From Burkholderia sp. SRS-46 (GTDB lineage: Bacteria; Pseudomonadota; Gammaproteobacteria; Burkholderiales; Burkholderiaceae): a DNA stretch of 64,000 nt. Below the pieces are notes generated by a model that was not told where the DNA came from, made no database searches, and saw only the letters and a program-made list of their open reading frames with translations. Shown here one piece after another: positions 27,735-36,772 of the stretch (position 1 is the stretch's first letter; each line of letters starts with the position of its first letter). The position numbers and the translations under genes were made by a program. Location: positions 248,001 to 312,000 of the forward strand of contig NZ_PTXL01000008.1 of assembly GCF_004343775.1 (NCBI RefSeq), read 5' to 3'.

Positions 27735-28952
27735 ATGAACAATGCAATCAAAGTCTCGGCAGTCATGCCCTGCCTCAATGAAGAAAAGACATTGCCTTTG
27801 TGCATCAGGAAAGCGCAACACTGTTTCGAACGTCTAGGCATCACCGGCCAGGTCGTTGTGGCGGACAACGGCTCCACCGACCGATCCGTGGAGATCGCTC
27901 GGGCACTCGGCGCGAAAGTGGTCCACCAGCCGATTCGCGGCTACGGTTCCGCGCTTGCGGCTGCGATTTCGGCAGCTGACGGCGAAATCATCGTCATGGC
28001 GGATGCCGACGATTCGTACGATTGGTCGAACATGGACGGGTTCGTCGCCAAGATCGACGAAGGCTACGATTTCGTCATCGGCAATCGCTTCAAAGGCGGC
28101 ATCATGCCCAAAGCGATGCCCCCGTTGCACCGCTACCTGGGCAACCCTGTCCTGTCGACGATAGCGAGATTGATTTGCCATGTGCCCGTCGGCGATTTCC
28201 ACTGCGGCATGCGCGCGTTTACGCGAGAGGCGTTTGCGCGGATGGAGTTGTATACGCCGGGTATGGAATTCGCGTCGGAGATGGTCATGAATGCGGCCCG
28301 GAACGGATTGCGCATCATCGAAATCCCGACCATTCTGCATCCCGACAAGCGCGATCGTCCGCCCCACCTGCGCTCCTTCCGCGACGGCTGGCGGCACCTG
28401 CGCTTCATCCTCACCTACGCACCCAACCACATCTTCTGGGTACCCGGGCTGCTGCTGTTTTCGATCGGTGTGCTATTGATGGGCCTGCTGGCTGGCGGCC
28501 CTATTGCCCTCTTGGGCCGCTACCTCGGCCCACACTTCGTGGCCCTCGGCAGCCTCCTGACACTGGTCGGCTTCAATTTCATCGCAATGGGCCTGCTGGC
28601 CAAAGTCATGCTTGCCGGGAAACACCCGTCCTTGCGTGGACGCATCGTACGATGGGCCACCGGACCTTGGGCGATGGAAATCTGCTTGCTGGGCGGCATG
28701 GCAGCGGTGGCACTCGGTTTCATTCTCGACGTGGGAATGCTGGTGAAGTGGCTGGCCAACCCATCGCTTCCCATGGAAAACACCGTCCATCTGGCGATGG
28801 TGGCAACAACGGTAATCGTGCTGGGAATGAACTGCGCATTCTCAGCCTTCCTCCTCAATTTGCTGGTGTCGGAATGGGACAGACCACACGCGCCGACGCA
28901 CAGCACCGAACCCAATGAGGCACTCCATGAAAACGGTCTTCAGAATTGTTGA
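27735..28952 (+). CDS. Membrane family 2 glycosyltransferase, polyprenyl-phosphate hexose synthase type (GtrB-like)
   Basis: A 405-residue protein. The N-terminal GT-A domain resembles dolichol/undecaprenyl-phosphate sugar synthases: VMPCLNEEKTL (10-20), DNGSTD (44-49), the DxD motif in MADADDSYD (88-96), then GNRFKGGI and GDFHCGMRAFTREAF. About four C-terminal membrane helices follow from residue 235. It would load a sugar from a nucleotide donor onto a polyprenyl phosphate at the inner face. The ATG at 27735 gives the normal family start; an earlier in-frame start at 27693 would add 14 residues. GtrA- and GtrC-like genes follow. Confidence 0.87.
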   Translation: MNNAIKVSAVMPCLNEEKTLPLCIRKAQHCFERLGITGQVVVADNGSTDRSVEIARALGAKVVHQPIRGYGSALAAAISAADGEIIVMADADDSYDWSNMDGFVAKIDEGYDFVIGNRFKGGIMPKAMPPLHRYLGNPVLSTIARLICHVPVGDFHCGMRAFTREAFARMELYTPGMEFASEMVMNAARNGLRIIEIPTILHPDKRDRPPHLRSFRDGWRHLRFILTYAPNHIFWVPGLLLFSIGVLLMGLLAGGPIALLGRYLGPHFVALGSLLTLVGFNFIAMGLLAKVMLAGKHPSLRGRIVRWATGPWAMEICLLGGMAAVALGFILDVGMLVKWLANPSLPMENTVHLAMVATTVIVLGMNCAFSAFLLNLLVSEWDRPHAPTHSTEPNEALHENGLQNC

Positions 28953-29100
28953 TGCAATACGCGCCGCGTTCAGCAGCCGTGACCACGCGTTGCTTCACCG
29001 TTACCAGCCGCAATATTGCCGAATCCGGACGCCGGTCGCACCGTGGGCGGAACGCAACCGGCCGGCAGCCCGGCGGGCATGGAGTCGCTACGATCAATGA
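28927..29100 (+). CDS. Possible small ORF of 57 residues
   Basis: It begins inside the 3' end of the GT2 gene with GAGG seven bases before ATG, and ends 15 bp before gtrA. The product is basic (several Arg/His) with no signal peptide or known motif. It may be fortuitous; the ribosome-binding site and position between two co-directional genes are the only support. Confidence 0.22.
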   Translation: MKTVFRIVDAIRAAFSSRDHALLHRYQPQYCRIRTPVAPWAERNRPAARRAWSRYDQ

Positions 29101-29115
29101 CCTGCGATCGAGACC

Positions 29116-29529
29116 ATGCATAAAGACTCGGCATCATGGCTCCACCGGCCCGAACTGTTCGGCAGATTCCTGCGCTTCGCGCTCGTGGGAGGACTGTGCG
29201 CGTCGCTCAACCTGTTGATCCTGTGGGTTTTTACGAGCTGGCTAGGATGGAGTTATCTGGTGGGAGTCATTTTCTCGTTCTTATCGGTGAACTGGCTCGG
29301 CCTGTCGTTGAATAATCGGTTTACCTTCAATAGGGAATCCAGACCAAGAGTCAGGGAGATCAAGCGATATTACGCCGCGATGTCAGGTGCCCTGACTCTG
29401 AATTTCGTGACGATGTACGCCATGGTCAGTGTGCTGGGAATCAACTACCTTCTCGCCTGCATCCTGCTCACGGCCCTGTTCACGATCTTCAACTTCCTGA
29501 CTCACTACGTCTGGACTTTCTCATCGTGA
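29116..29529 (+). CDS. GtrA-family membrane protein (lipid-linked sugar flippase-like)
   Basis: A 137-residue protein with four predicted membrane helices. The first is FLRFALVGGLCASLNLLIL, the family signature. It also has NNRFTFNRES between helices 2 and 3, and ends FNFLTHYVWTFSS, as GtrA proteins do. GtrA proteins are thought to move polyprenyl-phosphate-linked hexose to the periplasmic face. It lies directly between a GtrB-like synthase and a GT-C-like transferase, the order expected for a three-component glycosylation system. Confidence 0.88.
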   Translation: MHKDSASWLHRPELFGRFLRFALVGGLCASLNLLILWVFTSWLGWSYLVGVIFSFLSVNWLGLSLNNRFTFNRESRPRVREIKRYYAAMSGALTLNFVTMYAMVSVLGINYLLACILLTALFTIFNFLTHYVWTFSS

Positions 29530-29714
29530 AGCAAAAGCTGATACGGGAAACAACAGGCATGCTCCTGCGGCTCGCGAAGCACGGCCTGACGCCGTCTCGC
29601 GATCCGTAGGCGACGTGCCGGAGAGACCGCTGCCGTCCCGCCCAGCCCCTCGGCGTCGTTGCACGATACTTGCCGTGGAACGATCCGCTTGTTTTACAGA
29701 TCCGGAGACCCGGT

Positions 29715-31403
29715 ATGACGAGTGCCGAGAAGCGCCTGCCGTTCGTCCGGCGATTGTCCTCGCCCGCCTCGATCCTGCTCATCCGAACGGGCGCGGGAGC
29801 CTGCCTCTGCGCCCTGCTGCTCGCCAACGTTCCGCACGTGCCGGACCTGATGTCGTCGTTCTTCTTCTACCTGCTCTACACGTACGATCGCCCGGTCGCC
29901 GAAGCGAGCGTCTTGCTGATCCTGCTGGCCGCCGCGATGGCCCCGCTCTGCGGTCGCATGTCCGCCGTGGCCGCCTCGTGCGGGCGCCATCCGTGGCGCG
30001 TAGCGGCCGCGAGCGGTGTCGTCCTTGCCCTGTGCGCGCGCTATGTCTATCACGCGCATCCGCTGTCGATGGACGAATACACCGTCTGGTTTCAGAGCCG
30101 CATCTTCGCGAGCGGCGCGCTGTCGGGGCACTTCCCGCCGTCGTGGCTCGACCGGCTCATCTATCAGCCGTTCCAGAATTATTTCCTGGTCGTGTCGCGC
30201 GCCAGCGGTGACGTGACCTCCGCCTACTGGCCGGGCTTCGCCCTCGTGATGGCGCCGTTCAGCCTGATCGGCGCCGAATGGCTGTGCAATCCGGTGCTGT
30301 CGGCGCTGACCGTCGTCGCGATCGCGCACACCTGCCGCCTCATGTTTCCGGACAACGACGCGGTGGCCGGCTGGGCGATCCTGTTCACCATCGCCTCCCC
30401 GGTGTTCGCGGGTTCGGGCATTTCGTACTTCGCGATGACCGGCCTGCTGCTGGCCAATCTCGTGTTCGTCTGGGGCTTCCTGCAACCGACCGCGCGCCGC
30501 CTGTTCGTCAGCGGCGTCGTCGGCTCGGTTGCGCTGACCTTCCACAATCCGCTACCTCACACGCTGTTTGCGCTGCCGTGGCTGATCTGGTTTCTTGGCC
30601 GGCGCCCGCCATTGCGGCATGCGGCGGCACTCGTCGCCGGGTACGTGCCGCTCGCCCTGCTGCTCGGCCTGGGCTGGGTGCTGTTCAAGGCGCACGTCGC
30701 CTCGGACGCAGCCAGCTCGATGACACACCAGCCGCCCCAAGGCTTCCTCGCGCTGGTCGCGTCGGTGTTTTCGTTGCCCAGCGCATCGATACTCGTCGTC
30801 CGCATGGCCGGCGCCATCAAGCTGTGGGTATGGGCGGTGCCCGGCCTCCTGGTCCTCGCATGCATGGGCTACGCGCGCTGGCGAGAAAACCGCGCCGTGA
30901 CACTGCTCGCCGCATCGGCCCTCGTGACCTTCTTCGGCTACTTCTTCGTGCCGTTCGACCAAGGCAACGGTTGGGGATACCGCTATTTCCATCCCGCATG
31001 GGGCGTCCTGCCGATCCTCGCGGGCGCCGCTGTCGCAGGCGGATTCCGCAACGACGACGGCGAAGCGTTGCCGGCATTCCGGAACCTGGCCGGCGCCCTC
31101 GTGGCGTGCAGCCTGCTGATCCTCGTGCCGTGGCAATTGCGGAATATCGAAACGCACATCAGCACCCAGCTCGCGCGGATACCCGACGCACCAGCGAACC
31201 GGCCCAGCATCGTGTTCGTGTTCGTCGATCGCAACGTGTTCCTCAACGATCTCGTGCAGAACGACCCATTCCTGCGGAATCGATCGATACGCATGGTCGG
31301 CAAGGGGGAGCAGGCGGACGGAGAATTTTTGCGCAGCGCGCACATCGCGGCGACGCCGCTTCCGGCCACCGAATTCGGGCAGGTCTGGCTGATCGGGCAA
31401 TGA
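29715..31403 (+). CDS. Polytopic GT-C-like glycosyltransferase (GtrC role inferred)
   Basis: A 562-residue integral membrane protein with about eleven to twelve helices and a soluble C-terminal segment of roughly 100 residues. After the first helices, MDEYTVWFQSRI has Asp120-Glu121 in a periplasmic loop, the acidic pair expected of GT-C enzymes (PMT/ArnT class) that use polyprenyl-linked donors. Overall sequence is not close to a named family I can place. The start at 29715 has GGAG upstream. It is the last gene before a strong terminator and tRNA-Ser. The acceptor is unknown, possibly O-antigen, a lipid or a protein. Confidence 0.75.
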   Translation: MTSAEKRLPFVRRLSSPASILLIRTGAGACLCALLLANVPHVPDLMSSFFFYLLYTYDRPVAEASVLLILLAAAMAPLCGRMSAVAASCGRHPWRVAAASGVVLALCARYVYHAHPLSMDEYTVWFQSRIFASGALSGHFPPSWLDRLIYQPFQNYFLVVSRASGDVTSAYWPGFALVMAPFSLIGAEWLCNPVLSALTVVAIAHTCRLMFPDNDAVAGWAILFTIASPVFAGSGISYFAMTGLLLANLVFVWGFLQPTARRLFVSGVVGSVALTFHNPLPHTLFALPWLIWFLGRRPPLRHAAALVAGYVPLALLLGLGWVLFKAHVASDAASSMTHQPPQGFLALVASVFSLPSASILVVRMAGAIKLWVWAVPGLLVLACMGYARWRENRAVTLLAASALVTFFGYFFVPFDQGNGWGYRYFHPAWGVLPILAGAAVAGGFRNDDGEALPAFRNLAGALVACSLLILVPWQLRNIETHISTQLARIPDAPANRPSIVFVFVDRNVFLNDLVQNDPFLRNRSIRMVGKGEQADGEFLRSAHIAATPLPATEFGQVWLIGQ

Positions 31404-31457
31404 AGCACGACGCCGCCCCGGCTTCCGATCGCCCGCTTGGCGGGCCCGGAAAAAGAA

Positions 31458-31489
31458 AAGCCCCGCAAGTCCGAGAACTTGCGGGGCTT
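31458..31489. terminator. Strong bidirectional terminator
   Basis: A 13-bp perfect stem (AAGCCCCGCAAGT/ACTTGCGGGGCTT) with a 6-nt loop, A-rich on the left. It ends the glycosylation cluster (+) and the tRNA-Ser transcript (-). Confidence 0.88.
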
Positions 31490-31502
31490 GTTCCGCCATT
31501 TC

Positions 31503-31596
31503 TGGCGGAGACGGAGGGATTCGAACCCTCGATCCAGGTTTTGGCCCAGATGCTCCCTTAGCAGGGGAGTGCCTTCGACCTCTCGGCCACGTCTCC
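31503..31596 (-). tRNA. tRNA-Ser (GCT)
   Basis: 94 nt with encoded CCA. Acceptor GGAGACG/CGTCTCC, anticodon loop CTGCTAA (GCT), and a long variable arm as in serine tRNAs. It marks the right border of the glycosylation cluster. Confidence 0.97.
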
Positions 31597-31639
31597 CAAA
31601 CTTTCGCTCGCACCAGGGAGGCAGTGCGACGAGAACGAA

Positions 31640-31668
31640 ATAGTATAGTGTTTTGAGCCGCGCGTCAA
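31640..31668 (-). promoter_or_regulatory. Promoter for tRNA-Ser
   Basis: On the minus strand: TTGACG, 17-bp spacer, TACTAT (or TATACT with 15 bp). It lies about 45 bp upstream of the tRNA. The lysC stop is 42 bp further right. Confidence 0.6.
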
Positions 31669-31709
31669 TTTCCGTGATGCATTTTCTTCAACGCATCACG
31701 AAAATTTCA

Positions 31710-32960
31710 TCATGCCTGGTCGAGTTCGAATGCCTTGTGCAGCGCGCGGACAGCCAACTCCATGTATTTCTCGTCGATCAGCACCGAAATCTTGATTTCG
31801 GACGTCGAGATCATCTGGATGTTGATGCCCTCTTCCGACAGCGTGCGGAACATCTTGCTCGCGACACCGACGTGCGAACGCATGCCGACGCCGACGACCG
31901 ACACCTTCGACACCTTCGGATCGCCCTGCACCTGCTCGGCGTTGACGTGGCCCTTCACCTGGTTGGTGAGGATGTCCATCGCCTTCTGGTAGTCGCCGCG
32001 GCCGACCGTGAACGTGAAGTCCGTCTTGCCCTGGACGCTCTGGTTCTGGATGATCATGTCGACGTCGACATTCGCGTCGGCGACCGGGCCGAGGATCTGA
32101 TACGCGATGCCCGGCTTGTCGGGCACGCCCATCACCGCAATGCGTGCTTCGTCGCGCTGGAACGCGATGCCGGAAATGACTGCCTTTTCCATGGTCTCGT
32201 CTTCTTCAAAAGTAATCAGGGTGCCCGAGCGCATTTCCTCGTCGAGCGCAATCATCGGATCGGTCAGGCTCGACAGCACGCGCGTCTTCACCTGGTATTT
32301 GCCGGCGAATTCGACCGAGCGGATCTGCAGGACCTTCGAGCCGAGGCTCGCCATTTCCAGCATCTCCTCGAACGTCACGCGGTCGAGGCGGCGCGCCTCT
32401 TCGACGACGCGCGGATCGGTCGTGTAGACGCCGTCGACGTCCGTGTAGATCAGGCACTCTTCGGCGCTCAGCGCTGCCGCGACCGCCACTGCCGACGTGT
32501 CCGAGCCGCCGCGGCCGAGCGTCGTGATGTGGCCGTCCGGGTCGACGCCCTGGAAGCCCGTGATGATCACGACCTTGCCCGAGTCGAGATCCGCCTTCAC
32601 GCGCTCGTCGTCGATCGAGTGGATGCGCGCTTTCGTGTATGCGCTATCCGTTTTGATCGGCACTTGCCAGCCGGCATAGCTCACGGCCTCGACACCGATC
32701 TCCTGCAGCGCGATCGACAGCAGGCCGACGCTGACCTGCTCGCCGGTCGACGCGATCATGTCGAGCTCACGCGGGCTCGGCTGGCTCGAAATCTCTTTCG
32801 CAAGACCGAGCAGACGGTTGGTTTCGCCGGACATCGCCGACGGCACGACCACCATCTGGTGCCCGGCCTGATGCCATTTTGCGACGCGTTTCGCGACGTT
32901 CTTGATGCGCTCGACCGAGCCCATCGAAGTGCCGCCGTATTTGTGTACGATGAGTGCCAT
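31710..32960 (-). CDS. lysC: Aspartate kinase
   Basis: A 416-residue aspartokinase that phosphorylates aspartate for Lys, Met, Thr and diaminopimelate synthesis. The kinase domain starts [14 protein letters not shown], the family signature, and includes [23 protein letters not shown]. Two C-terminal ACT domains follow ([15 protein letters not shown], then [16 protein letters not shown]), the site of feedback inhibition by Lys/Thr. The start at 32960 is the standard family start. The upstream frame continues open but has no protein support, and no clear Shine-Dalgarno is present. tilS lies upstream on the same strand. Confidence 0.96.
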   Translation of the reverse strand: MALIVHKYGGTSMGSVERIKNVAKRVAKWHQAGHQMVVVPSAMSGETNRLLGLAKEISSQPSPRELDMIASTGEQVSVGLLSIALQEIGVEAVSYAGWQVPIKTDSAYTKARIHSIDDERVKADLDSGKVVIITGFQGVDPDGHITTLGRGGSDTSAVAVAAALSAEECLIYTDVDGVYTTDPRVVEEARRLDRVTFEEMLEMASLGSKVLQIRSVEFAGKYQVKTRVLSSLTDPMIALDEEMRSGTLITFEEDETMEKAVISGIAFQRDEARIAVMGVPDKPGIAYQILGPVADANVDVDMIIQNQSVQGKTDFTFTVGRGDYQKAMDILTNQVKGHVNAEQVQGDPKVSKVSVVGVGMRSHVGVASKMFRTLSEEGINIQMISTSEIKISVLIDEKYMELAVRALHKAFELDQA

Positions 32961-33299
32961 TGTCGTTCTGAACTGGAGGAGAAACCGCACGGGCGCGCTG
33001 GACAGGCCGCGTTGCCGTTCGGTCACGCGGCTTGTGGCTGTGGACGGACGACGAGGGGGACGGCTGGGACGCAACACGCAAGCGTGACGGATTTTGCCCG
33101 GAAGGCCGATCAGGCCGCGCAAACCGGGTACGTCACGCGGAAAACCTGCACAAAATGCTCAAAAATCGAGCCGAGCAAACAACTGAGCGTACCCGATCGA
33201 CGCCCTCTTGACAAGCCGAACGCCGCCCCGGCGCCCGTTCCGCCGCTGTTTACCAAATGGTGAAAATTGGCGCGGCATCGCCCGCCGCACAAGGCCCGG
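32961..33299. other. Intergenic spacer between tilS and lysC
   Basis: 339 bp. It contains an AT-richer stretch with AAATGCTCAAAAATCGA around 33155-33170. I see no gene, clear promoter or hairpin here. Confidence 0.5.
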
Positions 33300-34706
33300 T
33301 CACGCGATCAGCAGGTCCGGGCGCCATTCGATCCGGCGCCACGCGCCGTCGCCGTCCGCGCCGCCGTCGCGATTGACGCCGAGCCGCGGCACATAGAGCA
33401 GCCGGTCGCCCGCGAACAGCAGCGGCACGTCGCGCTGCCACGCCGGCACGCCGCGCTCCTGGAACAGGTTCTTCAACGTGCGGCCCGGCGCGCCGGGGGC
33501 CACGCGCATCCGTTCGCCGCCCGCGCGGGCGCGCACCACGAGCGGCGCGGCGCGCAGCAGCGTCTCGGGCACCGCATCGGCATCGCCTGCGCCGGCCGGC
33601 GCGAACACGAAGGTACCGCGCCACGCCGGCAGATGCCAGACCTCTTGCCCGCCCCACGCGCACGTGCCGTCGAGGCGCGGCGTGCCGCGGCCGTCGTCCG
33701 CCGGCTCGCTGCTGCCGCCCGTCTCCCAGTAGACGGCGCCGCGATACAGCCGCAGGCATTGCCCCGCGTGATCGACGCGCAGCGCGTGCGCGTCGTGCGC
33801 ATCGCGCAGTTGCCGCATCATGTTCGCGAGCCGCGCGGCCGAGGCGCCCGGCAGGCCGAGCGTGCGCATCCAGAAGCGCAGCAGGTTCGCGCCGCGCGCG
33901 TCGTCGAGCGCGACCAGCGCGTCGCGCGACAGCGCGCGTCCGTCGTCGCGCGCCGCGCCGGCGAAATCCAGCTCGGCCAGGTCGTCGAGCAGGCGCTGCG
34001 CCGATGCCGCATGCTGCGCGGCGCGGCCGAGCGCATCGCGAAAGCCCGGAAAATGCACGGCGAGCGCCGGCAGCACGTCGATGCGCAGCGCATTGCGCGC
34101 ATAGCGCGTATCCAGGTTCGATTCGTCGTCGATCCACGCGAGCTCGCGCTGCGCCGCATAGCGCTCGAGCTGCGCGCGCAGCAGGCGCAGCAGCGGCCGC
34201 ACGCGCTCGACGCGCACCGCCGCGGGCCGGTAGCGAGGCGCCATCGCCGCGATGCCGGCAATGCCCGCGCCGCGCAACAGCTGCAGCAGCACCGTCTCGG
34301 CCTGGTCGTCGGCGTGCTGCGCGAGCCACAGCGTGTCCGCACCGTGCTGCTCGCACAGCGTGTCGAGCGCCGCGTAACGGCTTTCGCGCGCGCTCGCCTC
34401 GATCCCCGCGCCGCTGTCGCGCGGCACGTCAACGTGCAGCGCGTCGAATGCGACACCCAGTGACGCGGCGGTCGCCTCCGCATGAGCGGCCCACGCGTCC
34501 GCGTTCGCGCTCAGGCCGTGATGCACGTGCAGCGCGATGCAGCGCGACGCGCCCGCGACGCGCACGGCCGCATCGAGGAGCACCGACGAATCGAGCCCGC
34601 CGCTGTACGCGATCGCGATGCGCGCGCCGGACGGCAGGTCGGAAAGTGCAACGCCGACCGCGTCGAGGACGACGCGGTCGGCGGAGAATTCGCTCGGAGG
34701 GATCAC
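33300..34706 (-). CDS. tilS: tRNA(Ile)-lysidine synthetase
   Basis: A 468-residue TilS, which converts C34 of tRNA-Ile(CAU) to lysidine so that it reads AUA. The PP-loop ATP motif is AYSGGLDSS (33-41). The family segments HADDQAETVLLQLLRGAG and RPLLRLLRAQLERYA follow. The C-terminal substrate-binding and TilS-C domains include GERMRVAPGAPGRTLKNLFQE. It is essential in nearly all bacteria. Its position between accA and lysC is normal for Burkholderiales. Confidence 0.94.
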   Translation of the reverse strand: MIPPSEFSADRVVLDAVGVALSDLPSGARIAIAYSGGLDSSVLLDAAVRVAGASRCIALHVHHGLSANADAWAAHAEATAASLGVAFDALHVDVPRDSGAGIEASARESRYAALDTLCEQHGADTLWLAQHADDQAETVLLQLLRGAGIAGIAAMAPRYRPAAVRVERVRPLLRLLRAQLERYAAQRELAWIDDESNLDTRYARNALRIDVLPALAVHFPGFRDALGRAAQHAASAQRLLDDLAELDFAGAARDDGRALSRDALVALDDARGANLLRFWMRTLGLPGASAARLANMMRQLRDAHDAHALRVDHAGQCLRLYRGAVYWETGGSSEPADDGRGTPRLDGTCAWGGQEVWHLPAWRGTFVFAPAGAGDADAVPETLLRAAPLVVRARAGGERMRVAPGAPGRTLKNLFQERGVPAWQRDVPLLFAGDRLLYVPRLGVNRDGGADGDGAWRRIEWRPDLLIA

Positions 34707-34755
34707 GATGTGAACGCGCGCGGGCGCGCGCGCCGGGATGAATGCACGCGGCGGG

Positions 34756-35727
34756 TCATGCGCCCGGCGTGGTTTCCTTGAACTTGCCGTAGGCCATCAG
34801 GCGTTCGAAGCGGCGCTCGCGCAGCGCATCGATGCTCATGCCCTGGAACTGGCGCAGCGAATCGGCGAGCGCACGGCGCAGCAGTGCGGCCATGCCCTTC
34901 GGATCGCGGTGCGCGCCGCCGAGCGGCTCGTTGATGATCTTGTCGATCAGGCCGAGCGCCTTCAGCCGATGCGCGGTCAGGCCCAGTGCCTCGGCCGCCT
35001 CGGGCGCCTTCGCGGCGCTCTTCCACAGGATCGACGCGCAGCCTTCCGGCGAGATCACCGAATAGGTCGAGAACTGCAGCATCATCACGGTATCGGCGAC
35101 CGCGATCGCGAGCGCACCGCCCGAACCGCCCTCGCCGATCACCGTCGTGATGATCGGCGTCTTCAGTTCGGCCATCACGTACAGGTTATGGCCGATCGCT
35201 TCGGACTGGCCGCGCTCTTCCGCGCCGATGCCCGGATACGCGCCCGGCGTATCGACGAACGTGAAGATCGGCAGGCCGAACTTCTCGGCGAGGCGCATCA
35301 GGCGCTCGGCCTTGCGATAGCCTTCCGGACGCGGCATCCCGAAGTTGCGCGCCGCGCGCTCCTTCGTGTCGCGGCCCTTCTGGTGGCCGATCACCATGCA
35401 CGGATGGCCGCCGAAACGCGCGAGGCCGCCGACGATCGACAGGTCGTCCGCGAACGCGCGATCGCCATGCAGCTCGTGGAAGTCGGTAAACAGTTCCGCG
35501 ACGTAGTCGAGCGTGTACGGGCGCTGCGGATGCCGAGCGATCTGCGAGACCTGCCATGGCGAGAGATTCGCGTACAGGTCCTTCGTCAGTTGCTGGCTCT
35601 TCTTCGACAGCCGCTCGATTTCTTCCGAAATATCGACAGCCGAATCGTCCTGCACGAATCGCAGCTCTTCGATCTTGGCCTCGAGTTCGGCGATCGGCTG
35701 TTCGAAATCCAGAAATGTGGTCTTCAT
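34756..35727 (-). CDS. accA: Acetyl-CoA carboxylase carboxyltransferase, alpha subunit
   Basis: A 323-residue alpha subunit. With AccD it transfers carboxyl from biotin to acetyl-CoA, the first step of fatty acid synthesis. The N-terminus [19 protein letters not shown] is typical. The crotonase-like core has [38 protein letters not shown] and [11 protein letters not shown], the oxyanion and CoA-binding loops. Length is as in E. coli. It is 49 bp upstream of tilS. Confidence 0.97.
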   Translation of the reverse strand: MKTTFLDFEQPIAELEAKIEELRFVQDDSAVDISEEIERLSKKSQQLTKDLYANLSPWQVSQIARHPQRPYTLDYVAELFTDFHELHGDRAFADDLSIVGGLARFGGHPCMVIGHQKGRDTKERAARNFGMPRPEGYRKAERLMRLAEKFGLPIFTFVDTPGAYPGIGAEERGQSEAIGHNLYVMAELKTPIITTVIGEGGSGGALAIAVADTVMMLQFSTYSVISPEGCASILWKSAAKAPEAAEALGLTAHRLKALGLIDKIINEPLGGAHRDPKGMAALLRRALADSLRQFQGMSIDALRERRFERLMAYGKFKETTPGA

Positions 35728-35829
35728 GTGTTTGAATCCTTGGGTCTTGCGGCAGCGCGTATTCTACCCGCGCGGGCGGCGCTCAAAACCGGCTCGCAAC
35801 TATTGATGTTTGAAACCCGATAGCCCCGA

Positions 35830-36729
35830 TCAGCCTTCGGCGTCCTGCGAATCCAGGCTGCGCCACATATACCAGGTCGCGACGGTGCGCCACGGCTCCC
35901 AGTTGGCCGCCACTTCCCGCGCCTCGCTGCGCGTGACGGGCTCCCCGCTGAAATAATTGACGCTGATCGCGCGGATCAGGCCCGGATCGTCGAGCGGCAG
36001 CACGTCAGGCCGCGACAGGTTGAAGATCAGGAACATTTCCGCGGTCCAGCGGCTGATACCGCGAATCTGCGTCAGTTCCGCGATCACGTCCTCGTCGTCC
36101 ATCGACGTCCATTTGTCGACGTGCAGCGCCCCCGACACGAAGTGCTGCGCGAGATCGAGGATGTATTCGGTCTTGCGCTTCGACAACCCGCACGCGATCA
36201 GCTTGTCCGCGCCGAGCTTGATCACCGGCTGCGGCGCGAGCTTCGGACAGGCCGCCTCGATGCGCGCCCACACCGACTGCGCGGACGCCACCGAAATCTG
36301 CTGCCCCACCACCGAGCGCGCGAGCGTGACGAACGGATCGCCGCGCTTGACGAGATGCGCGGGGCCGAACTTCGGAATCAGCTTCTTCAGGATGCGGTCG
36401 CGCTTGACGAGATCGGCGCACGCCTTGTCCCAGTATGCGGGGCGCACGACGACGTCGACGCCGTCGATCTCCGCCGGCGCGACCGTGTCGGACGCACGCG
36501 CCTTGCGGCCCGCGACGTCGACGGCCGGCACGACGCCGTCGACCGGCACCGCGTCGACGCCCTTCGCCCGCGCCGGCTTCGCCGTCGCCGGCTGCGCCTG
36601 ACCGTTGAGCGCGCCGTTCAGCGCGGCGCGCTTCGCATCCGCCTTCGCCGCAGCAGGCACACGCTTGGCTGCCGGACGCGCAGCGACAGACGTCGCGCGC
36701 TTGACCGGCGCTTTTCTGGCCGTTGCCAT
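35830..36729 (-). CDS. DNA-3-methyladenine glycosylase II (AlkA-like HhH-GPD) with histone-like tail
   Basis: A 299-residue base-excision glycosylase removing alkylated purines. The HhH-GPD core spans about residues 95-290. The helix-hairpin-helix is LTQIRGISRWTAEMFL (219-234), and the catalytic Asp248 is in LPLDDPGL. The E. coli AlkA N-terminal domain is missing, and in its place about 90 residues of Ala/Lys/Arg/Pro-rich low-complexity sequence (KRVPAAAKADAKRAALNG) resemble histone H1-type tails. GGAGG precedes the ATG. It stands between cysS and accA on the same strand. Confidence 0.9.
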   Translation of the reverse strand: MATARKAPVKRATSVAARPAAKRVPAAAKADAKRAALNGALNGQAQPATAKPARAKGVDAVPVDGVVPAVDVAGRKARASDTVAPAEIDGVDVVVRPAYWDKACADLVKRDRILKKLIPKFGPAHLVKRGDPFVTLARSVVGQQISVASAQSVWARIEAACPKLAPQPVIKLGADKLIACGLSKRKTEYILDLAQHFVSGALHVDKWTSMDDEDVIAELTQIRGISRWTAEMFLIFNLSRPDVLPLDDPGLIRAISVNYFSGEPVTRSEAREVAANWEPWRTVATWYMWRSLDSQDAEG

Positions 36730-36772
36730 CTTGCCTCCTACCTGACGAATCGGTCAGTGGAACGCACCGCGC

